Part shown: piece by piece, positions 17,314 through 25,222 of the stretch
Layout: every line of letters starts with the position of its first letter
Position numbering within the stretch: position 1 is the first letter of the stretch
Source: an uncultured Oscillospiraceae bacterium
Lineage (GTDB): Bacteria; Bacillota; Clostridia; Oscillospirales; Oscillospiraceae
DNA length: 64,000 nt
Direction of reading: 5' to 3'
NCBI GenBank assembly: GCA_934590355.1
Contig: CAKTOX010000006.1
Coordinates: 21,042 to 85,041, forward strand
Made by a program: the position numbers and the translations under genes
Notes under the pieces: generated by a model
Told to the model about the DNA's origin: nothing
Databases searched by the model: none
What the model saw: only the letters and a program-made list of their open reading frames with translations

Positions 17314-19368
17314 TCAGTTAAGCGTATCGGCATTGAGCGTAAACAGGCGCTCTACTGAGGTCTTGAGCTCGGCGTGCTCGGGCGCGGTGAGCTCAGGGTC
17401 AGCTTGCAGAAGCTCATGCGCCGCGCTCTGCGCAGTCTGCAAAACGCTCATGTCCGAGCAGATGTCGGCAATATGCATCGCGGGCAGACCGTGCTGGCGC
17501 GAGCCGAAGAAATCGCCCGGACCGCGCAGCTTCAGGTCTTCTTCGGCGATTTTGAAGCCGTCGGAGGTCTTTGTCATGACCTTTAGCCGTGACATGGACA
17601 CCTCGTTGTCCGTGTCCGAAACGAGCACACAGTAGCTCTTGTGCGCGCCGCGCCCGACTCTGCCGCGAAGCTGGTGGAGCTGACTGAGCCCGAAGCGATC
17701 GGCATTTTCAACTATCATTAGCGCCGCGTTCGGCACGTCAACGCCGACCTCAATGACGGTCGTCGAGACCAGAATGTCAATATCGCCTGCCACGAAGGTT
17801 GACATAATATCGCTCTTTTGCTTTGGCTTGAGCTTACCGTGAACGCAGGCAACGCGCAGATCGGGGAAGCATCGCTGAAGCTCCGCCGCGTGCTCCTGAG
17901 CCGATTTCATGCCCGCGGGCAGCTCCTCGTTTTCCTCTATCATCGGGCACACGACAAAAACCTGCCGCCCCTCGGTTACGAGCCTGCGGATAAACCCGTA
18001 CAGGCGTGCGCGATAGCTCTCCGTGACGGCAAACGTATCGACCTTCTGCCGCCCGGGGGGCATTTCGTCTATGACCGAAATGTCAAGGTCGCCGTAGATC
18101 ATGAGCGCAAGCGTGCGCGGTATCGGAGTTGCGGACATGACGAGCACGTGCGGCTTTGCTCCTTTTGAAATGAGGCTCGAGCGCTGGCTCACGCCGAAGC
18201 GGTGCTGCTCGTCGGTGATGACAAGCGCGAGGTCGGAGTATTCGACGTCGTCGGAAAACAGCGCGTGAGTGCCGATGATAAGATCGAGTTCGCCCGCCTT
18301 GAGCTGTGCCTTGACCTCACGCTTTTGCTTTGCGGTCATTGAGCCCGTGAGCTTTCCGATGCGAAGTCCGAAGGGAGACAATAACTCGCTGAGCGTGTCA
18401 AAATGCTGCTGCGCGAGTATCTCGGTCGGCGCCATGAAGGCGCAGGCGTGCCCGCTTTTATGCACATACCAAACAAGCGCCGCCGCAACGAGGGTCTTGC
18501 CGCTTCCGACGTCGCCCTGCACGAGCCTGTTCATCGCCTTTCCCGAGCGCATATCGCGTATTGCGTCTTCAACGGCGCGCTTCTGAGCCCCTGTCGGCTC
18601 GAACGGCAGCGAGGCGTAAAACTCGTTTACATCGTGCGCGGGCATTAAAATTCCGTCTGCCTTGCTGTGACTGCCCTTCATTTTTCCGAGTGCGCACGCA
18701 AGCAAAAACAGCTCCTCGAAAACAAGCCTGCGCCGTGCAAGCTCAAGATCCTCAAAGCTCGCGGGGAAGTGGATATTTTCGTATGCGTAATCCGTCTGCG
18801 CAAGGCGGTATTTTTCGCGCACGAGGTCAGGCAGCACCTCTGGCAGCTCCGAGCCGCAGGCGTCAAGAGCCTGCCGCACTGCGCTCATGACAAGCTTTTG
18901 CGACAGCCCCGTCGTGAGCCTGTACACCGGTACTATCCGCCCAATGACGCCGCCCGGAGCGCCATCGCGCTCGTACACGGGGTTTGACATCGTCCTGCGC
19001 GAGCCGACGCCGATTATTTTTCCGTAGAAATTCAGGCACTCGCCGCGATGGATATTGTCCTTGACATAGGGCTGATTGAAATATGTTATGTCAACCGAGC
19101 CGCTATCGTCCACAACGCGGAACTTCACAAGCTCCATGCCGCGGCGTATCCGCGTGAGGCGGGGCGTGTCGGCGACTATCGCCTTTATGCATACCGTCTC
19201 GCCGTCGCAGGTGAGAGCGATGGGGCGAAAATCGCTGCGATCCTCGTATTTTCGGGGAAAATAAGAAACAAGGTCATGGACGGTGAATATACCCAGCTTG
19301 TTAAAGAGCTGGGCTTTTTTCTCGCCTATGCCCTTGCAGTATCGGATATCGGTGTCAAGATATTTCAT
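17314..19368 (-). CDS. recG: ATP-dependent DNA helicase RecG
   Basis: A 684-residue branch-migrating helicase that remodels stalled forks and Holliday junctions. The N-terminal wedge/OB domain contains YFNQPYVKDNI. Helicase domain 1 has Walker A GDVGSGKT and the DEQH box ITDEQHRFG; domain 2 has STTVIEVGVDVPNA and the QLRGRVGRG motif VI. The C-terminus FFGSRQHGLP is the RecG signature. It is the last gene of a minus-strand unit and starts 2 nt after the mpg stop, so the two are probably translationally coupled. Confidence 0.96.
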   Translation of the reverse strand: MKYLDTDIRYCKGIGEKKAQLFNKLGIFTVHDLVSYFPRKYEDRSDFRPIALTCDGETVCIKAIVADTPRLTRIRRGMELVKFRVVDDSGSVDITYFNQPYVKDNIHRGECLNFYGKIIGVGSRRTMSNPVYERDGAPGGVIGRIVPVYRLTTGLSQKLVMSAVRQALDACGSELPEVLPDLVREKYRLAQTDYAYENIHFPASFEDLELARRRLVFEELFLLACALGKMKGSHSKADGILMPAHDVNEFYASLPFEPTGAQKRAVEDAIRDMRSGKAMNRLVQGDVGSGKTLVAAALVWYVHKSGHACAFMAPTEILAQQHFDTLSELLSPFGLRIGKLTGSMTAKQKREVKAQLKAGELDLIIGTHALFSDDVEYSDLALVITDEQHRFGVSQRSSLISKGAKPHVLVMSATPIPRTLALMIYGDLDISVIDEMPPGRQKVDTFAVTESYRARLYGFIRRLVTEGRQVFVVCPMIEENEELPAGMKSAQEHAAELQRCFPDLRVACVHGKLKPKQKSDIMSTFVAGDIDILVSTTVIEVGVDVPNAALMIVENADRFGLSQLHQLRGRVGRGAHKSYCVLVSDTDNEVSMSRLKVMTKTSDGFKIAEEDLKLRGPGDFFGSRQHGLPAMHIADICSDMSVLQTAQSAAHELLQADPELTAPEHAELKTSVERLFTLNADTLN

Positions 19369-19370
19369 GA

Positions 19371-19874
19371 TTATTTCAGCCTAAATCTCCATAGCGCGTT
19401 CCTGTCGGCCTCGTCCGCGTAGCCTATCCCGACACGCGGCAAAGATGTTATGTTAACCTCGGCGCCGTCGTCCTCTATCCTCAGTGCGGGGCAGGAGAGT
19501 ATATCCTCGCGGTTGAGCGTGCGGCCGATGCCGAGCGCCTTGGTGAGCTTTCCCGGGCCGTCATAGCCCTCGACGCCGCGAATGAGCACTGCCTGCGGGT
19601 CGCCCTCGGTGCCGGAAACGATGTTCAGCATCTCGTGCATTCCGTAGCACAGGTAAACGTAGATCGTGCCGCCGTCGCGCCAAAGCACCTCCGTGCGCGA
19701 GGTCTTGCCCTTGTGCGCGTGACAGGCGCTGTCCTCAACGCCGAGGTACGCCTCCGTTTCGGTTATGCGCAGGCGCAGCTCGCGCCCGTCGGGGAGCGTT
19801 CGCACGAGCAGCTTACCGACGAGTGCCTTGGCAAGCGTGACGGCGTCCTGCCTGAAAAACTCGCGGCTCGGCAT
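19371..19874 (-). CDS. DNA-3-methyladenine glycosylase, Mpg/AAG family
   Basis: A 167-residue base-excision repair enzyme that removes alkylated purines. The family block ITETEAYLGVEDSACHAHKGKTSRTEVLW supplies the catalytic Glu (TETEAY), and YVYLCYGMHEMLNIV and GPGKLTKALGI are also typical. ATG 19874 overlaps the apbE stop (TGATG); an in-frame GTG one codon earlier is less likely. At ~167 residues it is slightly shorter than many homologues (~190-200) but has all core motifs. Confidence 0.92.
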   Translation of the reverse strand: MPSREFFRQDAVTLAKALVGKLLVRTLPDGRELRLRITETEAYLGVEDSACHAHKGKTSRTEVLWRDGGTIYVYLCYGMHEMLNIVSGTEGDPQAVLIRGVEGYDGPGKLTKALGIGRTLNREDILSCPALRIEDDGAEVNITSLPRVGIGYADEADRNALWRFRLK

Positions 19875-20929
19875 CACTCCACCATCTTGAGCGTGTAATC
19901 GGTCTTATTTGTGAGCGAGAACATCTCAAGCAGCCCCGTTGTGCAAAGCACCTTGTTGTCCTTGGTTATCATTATCATGTCAAAGCCGCCGTTATTGCGC
20001 CAGTAGTTGAGCGCAGCGCTCTGCCCGAGCACGAACATCGCCGTGGAAAGGCAGTCGGCGAGAGTGCCGTCCTTGCAGACGATCGTGACCGAAACAAGGT
20101 CGTTGTCGGCGGGGTAGCCTGTCGAGGGGTCAATGATGTGGTGATACTTCGTGCCGTCGGCCGCGGTAAAATAGCGCTGGTAGCTGCCGCTGGTGATTAT
20201 CGCGGTCTCGCCGACGCTGAGCGTGCCGACATATGAGCCGGGGTTGTTGGGATCCTCGACCGCGACCGTCCAGTTCGAGCCGTCGGGCTTCGTACCGAGC
20301 GTCTGCACGTTGCCGCCGAGGGAAACTATGCCGCTCTCAACGCCGCTTTTGCGCAGTGCATCGATCGCATATTTCGATGCGCAGCCCTTTGCGACCGAGC
20401 CGAAGCTTATCTGAGTTCCCGCGGGCATACGCACGGAGAAGTTGCCCTCGCCGTCAAAGTCCGTTATCTCGGTCTTGCCGAAGCCGAGGCTTTTGCGCAA
20501 TTCCTTAATGGTGTCATCGTCGGGCACGGTGCCGGTCTCGTCCTTAAATTCACCCCACGCCTCATAAAGCGGGTAGACCGACAGGTCGAGCGCGCCGCCG
20601 GAAAGCGCATACACGCTCAGCGCGGTCGTGAGCATCTCGTTTACCTGAGGCGTCACGACTACGTCCTGCCCCTCGGCGTGGTTTATCTGATATGCGTAGC
20701 TGCCCTCGTTGTTGGGGTCGAGCACGTCGTCGAGGGAGTTTATAACGCCCACGGCGGCGTCAATGCCCGCCTTCGCGTCCTTGCCGTAGGCGGTGATGTT
20801 CATGACGGTGTCCATTGCAAATATCTGCTTCTGCACGGGCTCATCGCCGTTGCAGCCGCCCAAGGGCAGCAGCAGACATACGCAAAGCGCAAGCGCGACG
20901 AGCCGAGCGTATTTAAAATTATGCTTCAT
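19874..20929 (-). CDS. apbE: FAD:protein FMN transferase, lipoprotein
   Basis: A 351-residue enzyme that transfers FMN covalently from FAD to threonines of flavoproteins such as Rnf and NQR subunits outside the membrane. A signal peptide ends in the lipobox LPLGGC. Family motifs include IFAMDTVMNITAYG, FGSVAKGCASKYAIDALR (the flavin-binding SxAKG block), SLGGNVQTLG and HHIIDPSTGYPADND. It is the first gene of the apbE-mpg-recG unit. GAGGA lies 8 nt before the ATG. Confidence 0.94.
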   Translation of the reverse strand: MKHNFKYARLVALALCVCLLLPLGGCNGDEPVQKQIFAMDTVMNITAYGKDAKAGIDAAVGVINSLDDVLDPNNEGSYAYQINHAEGQDVVVTPQVNEMLTTALSVYALSGGALDLSVYPLYEAWGEFKDETGTVPDDDTIKELRKSLGFGKTEITDFDGEGNFSVRMPAGTQISFGSVAKGCASKYAIDALRKSGVESGIVSLGGNVQTLGTKPDGSNWTVAVEDPNNPGSYVGTLSVGETAIITSGSYQRYFTAADGTKYHHIIDPSTGYPADNDLVSVTIVCKDGTLADCLSTAMFVLGQSAALNYWRNNGGFDMIMITKDNKVLCTTGLLEMFSLTNKTDYTLKMVE

Positions 20930-20958
20930 ATCATGATCCTCAATTGCTGTCTGTATTA

Positions 20959-20987
20959 TTTATATAGTATATCATATAAGAAATCAA
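20959..20987 (-). promoter_or_regulatory. Promoter of the apbE-mpg-recG unit
   Basis: Read on the minus strand: TTGATT, 17 bp, TATAAA, ~30 bp before the apbE ATG. The elements are one or two changes from sigmaA consensus. Confidence 0.5.
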
Positions 20988-21129
20988 AAGAAAACCGAAA
21001 ATTTGCAGAGCCGAGATACAATAACTTTGAGTAGAAAACGGAAACAAACACAATATATTGTAATGCAGGCAAATTTGCAGCATTTACAGAATGTTTACAG
21101 CAAAATCGGCAGATACGCGGCGACTTGTG

Positions 21130-21158
21130 TTGACATAATTCGACTCGTGTGTTACAAT
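21130..21158 (+). promoter_or_regulatory. Strong sigmaA-type promoter of the NlpC/P60 gene
   Basis: Perfect TTGACA (21130-21135), 17-bp spacer and TACAAT (21153-21158), 40 bp before the coding start. The 268-bp gap between the divergent genes is otherwise AT-rich with no further feature seen. Confidence 0.78.
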
Positions 21159-21197
21159 TTGATTACTAATTGTGTAAAACACGAGGAGTAAAAAACG

Positions 21198-22718
21198 ATG
21201 AAAAAACGACTGATAAGCACGCTGCTTACACTTGTGATGTGCGCGTCGCTGCTGGCGATCCCCGCCGCCGCGGACGGCATAAGCTGCGCGAAAACCACGA
21301 CCGCGCTCAACCTCAGAAGCGGCGCGGCAACGAACAAGACGATAATCATGACCATGCCCAAGGGCGCCGAGGTCATAATCGGCATGAGCCAAAACGGCTG
21401 GTGCAAGATCGTTTATAACAACACCGTCGGCTATGCCTCCGCCCGGTACCTCACGAGCGTTTCGAGCGTCAGCGGCAGCTTCGGCACCGCCACCATCAGC
21501 GGTACGGGCGTCCGCCTCAGAAGCGGCGCGGGCACGAATAATTCGATCATTTGCACGCTCACAAACGGCGCGAAAATGCCGATAACGGGAGCCTCGGGCA
21601 ACTGGTATAAGGTCGATTATAACGGCAAGACCGGCTATGTCAGCGCAGACTATGTCAAGGTCTCCGTCGGCAGCTCCGCCGCGAGCACCCCGACGCCGAC
21701 TCCGAATACGAACAATGACGCATCCGGTCTCAAGGGCGCCGTCATCGGCACGAGCGTGCGTATGCGCAGCGAGCCGAACACCAATTGCGCCACGCTCGGA
21801 TATTATTCAAACGGCGTCACCATGACCGTCCTCGGCTCGGTTAAGGATTGGTATAAGGTCAGCTACAACGGCAAAACCGGCTACATATCCGCCCAGTATT
21901 TCCGTGTCACCCCCGATGACAGCTACACGAGCGCCAAGTCCGGCACCGTCAGCGGCAGCGACGTGCGCTTCAGAATGGGCCCGAGCACCGACTTTGCAAG
22001 CCTCGGTACTCTCAACAAGGGCACGAGCGTCAAGGTCAGCGGCAAGAGCGGCAATTGGTACGAGGTCTGCGTCAACGGCAAGTACGGCTATATGAGCGCG
22101 GACTATGTGAAGATAGGCGAGAGTGTGTCCGCTCCGACCGAGCAGCTTGATAACGTCGGCATCGTCACCGGCAACGGCGTGCGTATGCGCAGCGGCCCGG
22201 GCACGAGCTATTCCACCATCGGCTACTATAACAAGGGCATTCAGGTCAAGGTCAGCGGCAAGAGCGGCGATTGGTACGCCGTCAGCTATAACGGTCTGAG
22301 CGGCTACATGAGCGCGGACTATGTGCGCCTGAGCACCTCAAACGCGGTCGCGGATCAGATAGTCGCAACCGCAAAGCAGTATCTCGGCACTCCCTATGTT
22401 TACGGCGGCTCGTCTCCCCGCGGCTTTGACTGCTCCGGATTTATCTACTATCTCTACGGACAGTACGGTTATCCGCTCATGCGCGGCGCAACGAGCCAGT
22501 ATAATCACAACGGCGTTTCCGCTGAAAAGAGCGACCTGCGCCCCGGCGACCTCGTGTTCTTCTCCGACAGCGTCGATCCCATCGGCCACGTCGGAATGTA
22601 TATCGGGAACAATCAGTTTATCCACGCCTCGTCCGGTCAGGGCTGCGTGTGCATAACCTCCCTGAACGCGAGCTACTATCTCAATCACTATACCGGCGCA
22701 AAACGAATCATAAACTAA
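21198..22718 (+). CDS. Secreted cell wall hydrolase: five SH3b domains and NlpC/P60 peptidase
   Basis: A 506-residue exported endopeptidase that would cleave peptidoglycan stem peptides. The signal peptide ends at IPAAADG. Five bacterial SH3 repeats follow, near residues 30-90, 95-155, 180-240, 250-308 and 322-380, each with a VRxRxGPxT opening and a GYxSADYV end. A Pro/Thr linker (~160-172) separates repeats 2 and 3. The C-terminal NlpC/P60 domain (390-506) has the catalytic Cys in GFDCSGF, the His in IGHVGMYIG and a further HAS. Repeats are similar enough to favour recombination. A terminator follows. Confidence 0.95.
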   Translation: MKKRLISTLLTLVMCASLLAIPAAADGISCAKTTTALNLRSGAATNKTIIMTMPKGAEVIIGMSQNGWCKIVYNNTVGYASARYLTSVSSVSGSFGTATISGTGVRLRSGAGTNNSIICTLTNGAKMPITGASGNWYKVDYNGKTGYVSADYVKVSVGSSAASTPTPTPNTNNDASGLKGAVIGTSVRMRSEPNTNCATLGYYSNGVTMTVLGSVKDWYKVSYNGKTGYISAQYFRVTPDDSYTSAKSGTVSGSDVRFRMGPSTDFASLGTLNKGTSVKVSGKSGNWYEVCVNGKYGYMSADYVKIGESVSAPTEQLDNVGIVTGNGVRMRSGPGTSYSTIGYYNKGIQVKVSGKSGDWYAVSYNGLSGYMSADYVRLSTSNAVADQIVATAKQYLGTPYVYGGSSPRGFDCSGFIYYLYGQYGYPLMRGATSQYNHNGVSAEKSDLRPGDLVFFSDSVDPIGHVGMYIGNNQFIHASSGQGCVCITSLNASYYLNHYTGAKRIIN

Positions 22719-22720
22719 TA

Positions 22721-22746
22721 AAAACCGCCCTTCGGGGCGGTTTTTT
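22721..22746 (+). terminator. Terminator after the NlpC/P60 gene
   Basis: AAAACCGCCC, tetraloop TTCG, GGGCGGTTTTTT. A second hairpin (GGGACGGA / TTCCGTCCC, ~22755-22779) follows and may end the facing minus-strand gene, though it lacks a clear T-tract on that strand. Confidence 0.88.
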
Positions 22747-22784
22747 AATATATGGGGGGACGGAGCGTTGTTCCGTCCCTTCGG

Positions 22785-22979
22785 TCATTCTTCGATTTTT
22801 ACGATATTGATAGCTGCTTCAATCAGAATGTTTATAAGCTCGTTGCGTGAGCGGTTTGTTTTTGCCGAAAGGACATCCAATTTTTCGACAGTTTCATCCT
22901 TCATGCGCACAGATATTATCTTGTAACCGTCGTCTCCCTTGCGGGTTGACTTCTTTGTAATTTTGATTTCTTCTGCCAT
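22785..22979 (-). CDS. Ribbon-helix-helix DNA-binding protein (Arc/CopG type)
   Basis: A 64-residue basic protein. GYKIISVRMKDETVEKLDVLSAKTNRSRNELINILIEAA fits a ribbon-helix-helix fold: a beta strand (KIISVRM), then two helices joined by NRSRN. ATG 22979 has GAGGTG 5 nt upstream. It is transcribed away from a small gene across a 19-bp-arm palindrome, the usual arrangement for an autoregulating repressor or antitoxin. Its AT-rich composition, unlike the surrounding genes, suggests transfer. Confidence 0.75.
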   Translation of the reverse strand: MAEEIKITKKSTRKGDDGYKIISVRMKDETVEKLDVLSAKTNRSRNELINILIEAAINIVKIEE

Positions 22980-23010
22980 ATGCACACCTCATTTATATTT
23001 GTAGTTTAAC

Positions 23011-23040
23011 TTGACAGAAGTAGTTTGCATATATTATAAT
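23011..23040 (+). promoter_or_regulatory. Consensus promoter overlapping a palindromic operator
   Basis: Perfect TTGACA (23011-23016) and perfect TATAAT (23035-23040), 18 bp apart. The -10 is inside the left arm of the palindrome, so a bound repressor would block polymerase. Confidence 0.75.
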
Positions 23041-23074
23041 TTTATAGTGTCATAAACACTATAAAATTATAATA
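23032..23074. promoter_or_regulatory. Perfect 19-bp inverted repeat, probable operator
   Basis: Arms 23032-23050 and 23056-23074 are exact reverse complements (core TTATAATTTTATAGTGT) around the spacer CATAA. It lies in the 111-bp gap between divergent genes, over the -10 and start point of the rightward promoter. A terminator is unlikely because there is no transcription unit to end here. Confidence 0.7.
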
Positions 23075-23090
23075 AGAAAGAGGAGAGAGG

Positions 23091-23327
23091 ATGAGCAAGA
23101 GACCAAAACTTGATGGTCTTGATTATTTGTTTAATCGAGGCGTTGACTTTTGCTTAACAGCAAAAGAGTACGAGGAAAAAACCGGTGCGCCGCTGCCAAA
23201 AGACAGGAGCTACTTAAAAAACGGTTCCGCCTTTGCAGTTCGTGCTAAAGAAAAAGGCTATATCATAGTAGGCATTGAAGAAAAACCAGTGATTGAAAAG
23301 ACAGTTATATTAAAGAAAGAGGTATGA
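23091..23327 (+). CDS. Small protein of unknown function paired with a ribbon-helix-helix gene
   Basis: A 78-residue protein with ribosome site GAGGAGAGAGG. It opens MSKRPKLDGLDYLFNRG and contains a basic middle (FAVRAKEKGYIIVGIEEKPV). No family is recognised. It is not an obvious RelE/ParE toxin, although its size and its divergent RHH neighbour leave that possible. It overlaps the following lipoprotein gene by ATGA, so the two form an operon under the palindrome-controlled promoter. Confidence 0.6.
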   Translation: MSKRPKLDGLDYLFNRGVDFCLTAKEYEEKTGAPLPKDRSYLKNGSAFAVRAKEKGYIIVGIEEKPVIEKTVILKKEV

Positions 23328-23959
23328 AAATGAAGAGAATAATAGCGCTTGTTTTATCATTGACTATGGTATTGGCGCTGTGCGCCTGCGGCGAAACGGA
23401 GGAAGAAAGCAAACTAACGGAAGACAATGTTTCGGGGGAGTATAGAGAAGTTGGCCTATATTCTGATTTGAATGATACTTATCGCCTAAGTGAGAATACC
23501 ACTTTTGACACTGATAAAGGCGTTAAGGGTACTTATGCTATTGACTCGTCTAAAATGGCAGTTGTTCTGTCTCCCAAAAATTCACCTAAAATCAAATTAA
23601 ATAAAGTAGGTACTTACTACTATAAAGAAGGATTTATGGATTGCTTTAGCAAAGACACTGAGTATGAATTAGAAGTCACATTCAATGAAGAAGGGTGCTC
23701 GAATCAAAGCTTTGAGTATGCTGGTAAGGATAGTAGATATTTGTATAACTATACCTTGCAGCTGAAAGAAAACGGTACATATACAGCAAGCTATGAAAAA
23801 ATAGATTTTATTTATTTTGAAGATGATTACGATACAACATATGAAGGAACATACATTCTTGAAGACAACATTCTATGGCTCAGCTTTGGTGACGGAAAAT
23901 ATCCCATGATTTTGGTTGACGGTGAACTATATTTTGATGTGCTTGAAAAAGTCGAATAA
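23324..23959 (+). CDS. Lipoprotein of unknown function
   Basis: A 211-residue lipoprotein. The signal sequence ends in the lipobox ALCAC with Gly-Glu following. The mature part has two similar halves: GTYAIDSSKMAVVLSP and later GTYILEDNILWLSF, each a beta-rich GTY repeat as seen in small secreted DUF-type lipoproteins. It begins inside the stop codon of the 78-residue gene. Codon use is AT-rich like its two neighbours and unlike the flanking chromosome. Function is unknown. Confidence 0.7.
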   Translation: MKMKRIIALVLSLTMVLALCACGETEEESKLTEDNVSGEYREVGLYSDLNDTYRLSENTTFDTDKGVKGTYAIDSSKMAVVLSPKNSPKIKLNKVGTYYYKEGFMDCFSKDTEYELEVTFNEEGCSNQSFEYAGKDSRYLYNYTLQLKENGTYTASYEKIDFIYFEDDYDTTYEGTYILEDNILWLSFGDGKYPMILVDGELYFDVLEKVE

Positions 23960-24000
23960 TTAAAACCATAAGTAAATAGATTTAGATAGCATAAAAAACA

Positions 24001-24028
24001 AAGGGGAAGCTGATCTCAGCTTCCCCTT
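24001..24028. terminator. Terminator between convergent lipoprotein and rubrerythrin genes
   Basis: AAGGGGAAGCTGA / TCAGCTTCCCCTT, a 13-bp perfect stem with a 2-nt loop. On the minus strand it is followed by TGTTTTTTAT, so it chiefly serves the rubrerythrin gene. Confidence 0.85.
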
Positions 24029-24041
24029 AAAATTTTGCTTC

Positions 24042-24608
24042 TTACTTAAAGTATCTTGCCAGCAGACCTTCAAATGCCTTGCCGTGGCGGGCCTCGTCGC
24101 GTGCCATCTCGTGAACGGTGTCGTGGATAGCGTCGAGGTTATACTGCTTTGCGAGCTTTGCAAGCTCGAACTTGCCGGCGGTCGCGCCGTTCTCGGCGTC
24201 AACGCGCAGCTCGAGATTCTTCTTGGTGGAGTCGGTCACGACCTCGCCGAGGAGCTCTGCGAACTTTGCGGCGTGCTCGGCCTCTTCGTAAGCAGCCTTC
24301 TCCCAGTACAGGCCGATCTCGGGATAACCCTCGCGGTGTGCCACGCGAGCCATTGCCAGATACATACCGACCTCGGAGCACTCGCCCTCGAAGTTTGCGC
24401 GCAGACCGCTGACGATCTCCTCGCGGACATTTTCGGGAACGTCTTCGCCGAATACTTTGCCTACACCGACAACGTGCTCTGCTGCCCAGGACTTCTCCTC
24501 AGCCTGCAGGGTGAACTTGCTGCCGGGAACATTGCAGATGGGGCACTTCTCGGGGGGAGTGTCGCCTTCATGAACATAACCGCATACGGGGCATACCCAC
24601 TTTGCCAT
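24042..24608 (-). CDS. Reverse rubrerythrin (rubredoxin domain first), NADH peroxidase type
   Basis: A 188-residue peroxide-reducing protein of anaerobes. The rubredoxin-like iron site is at the N-terminus (CPVCGY and CPICNV, residues ~6-28), the opposite order to classical rubrerythrin. The four-helix di-iron domain follows with EGECSEVGMYLAMARVA, KAAYEEAEHAAKFAELLGE and ARDEARHGKAFEG supplying the Glu/His ligands. Clostridial proteins of this order take electrons from NADH via rubredoxin reductase to detoxify H2O2 and O2. AGGAGGT lies 6 nt before the ATG. Confidence 0.94.
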   Translation of the reverse strand: MAKWVCPVCGYVHEGDTPPEKCPICNVPGSKFTLQAEEKSWAAEHVVGVGKVFGEDVPENVREEIVSGLRANFEGECSEVGMYLAMARVAHREGYPEIGLYWEKAAYEEAEHAAKFAELLGEVVTDSTKKNLELRVDAENGATAGKFELAKLAKQYNLDAIHDTVHEMARDEARHGKAFEGLLARYFK

Positions 24609-24700
24609 AATATTTACCTCCTGATAAAATCATCTTTAATTAACTTAATTTTGCAAGACTTCCTGTCTTTCAACCATATTATAATCTCATGCATATAAAT

Positions 24701-24724
24701 AGAGTGTAGTAATTACTACACTCT
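24701..24724. promoter_or_regulatory. Perfect 24-bp palindrome upstream of rubrerythrin
   Basis: AGAGTGTAGTAA then TTACTACACTCT is exactly self-complementary without a loop. It overlaps the stop codon of the CBS gene and lies ~95 bp before the rubrerythrin start on the same strand. With no spacer it makes a poor terminator and a good dimeric-repressor site. It is not a PerR or Fur box. Confidence 0.5.
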
Positions 24725-25144
24725 GCGGATGTTTTTAGAAATTTCACATAATGCCTCGGCGGCCTCGGTGTCGCAGTCGGTGTTCCGCGCGAGGTCTGCA
24801 AGCGAGAGCATCCCGACGAGCAGCCCGTTGTGGCACACCGGCAGCCTTCGCACCTGCGCATCTGCCATGAGCCGCGCCGCCTCGCCTATGTGGGCGTTGT
24901 CGTTCACGGTGATGACGCCGCGGGTCATGATATCGCCCGTTTTGGTCTCGCTTGCCGACAGACCGTTTGCAACGCACCTGACGGCGATGTCGCGGTCGGT
25001 TATCATGCCGCGCAGGCTGCCGCGATCATCGCACACCGGCACTGCGCCGATGTTATACTGCTTTAAAAGTCTCGCCGCCGCCGAAACGGGCTCGCGCAGC
25101 CCGACGGTGACTATGTGGTCGCTCATGATATCAAATACTTTCAT
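24716..25144 (-). CDS. Tandem CBS-domain protein
   Basis: A 142-residue protein of two CBS motifs only: residues ~5-60 (IMSDHIVTV ... GMITDRDIAVR) and ~72-125 (IMTRGVITV ... GMLSLADLA). Such Bateman modules usually bind adenine nucleotides and act as stand-alone sensors. GGAGGG precedes the ATG. It is co-directional with rubrerythrin and could be co-transcribed, which would hint at an energy or stress link; the target is unknown. Confidence 0.9.
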   Translation of the reverse strand: MKVFDIMSDHIVTVGLREPVSAAARLLKQYNIGAVPVCDDRGSLRGMITDRDIAVRCVANGLSASETKTGDIMTRGVITVNDNAHIGEAARLMADAQVRRLPVCHNGLLVGMLSLADLARNTDCDTEAAEALCEISKNIRRV

Positions 25145-25222
25145 AATATCCCTCCTGATACCATAATTGACTTCCGCGCACGATTTTATTCCTGCCGCCT
25201 ACATTATATAATATATACGCGC

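Noticed and set aside
21198..22718. Tandem repeats in the SH3/NlpC gene as a CRISPR-like or satellite array
   Set aside because: The repeats are in frame, ~190 bp long and encode SH3 domains. No CRISPR array was seen anywhere in the window.
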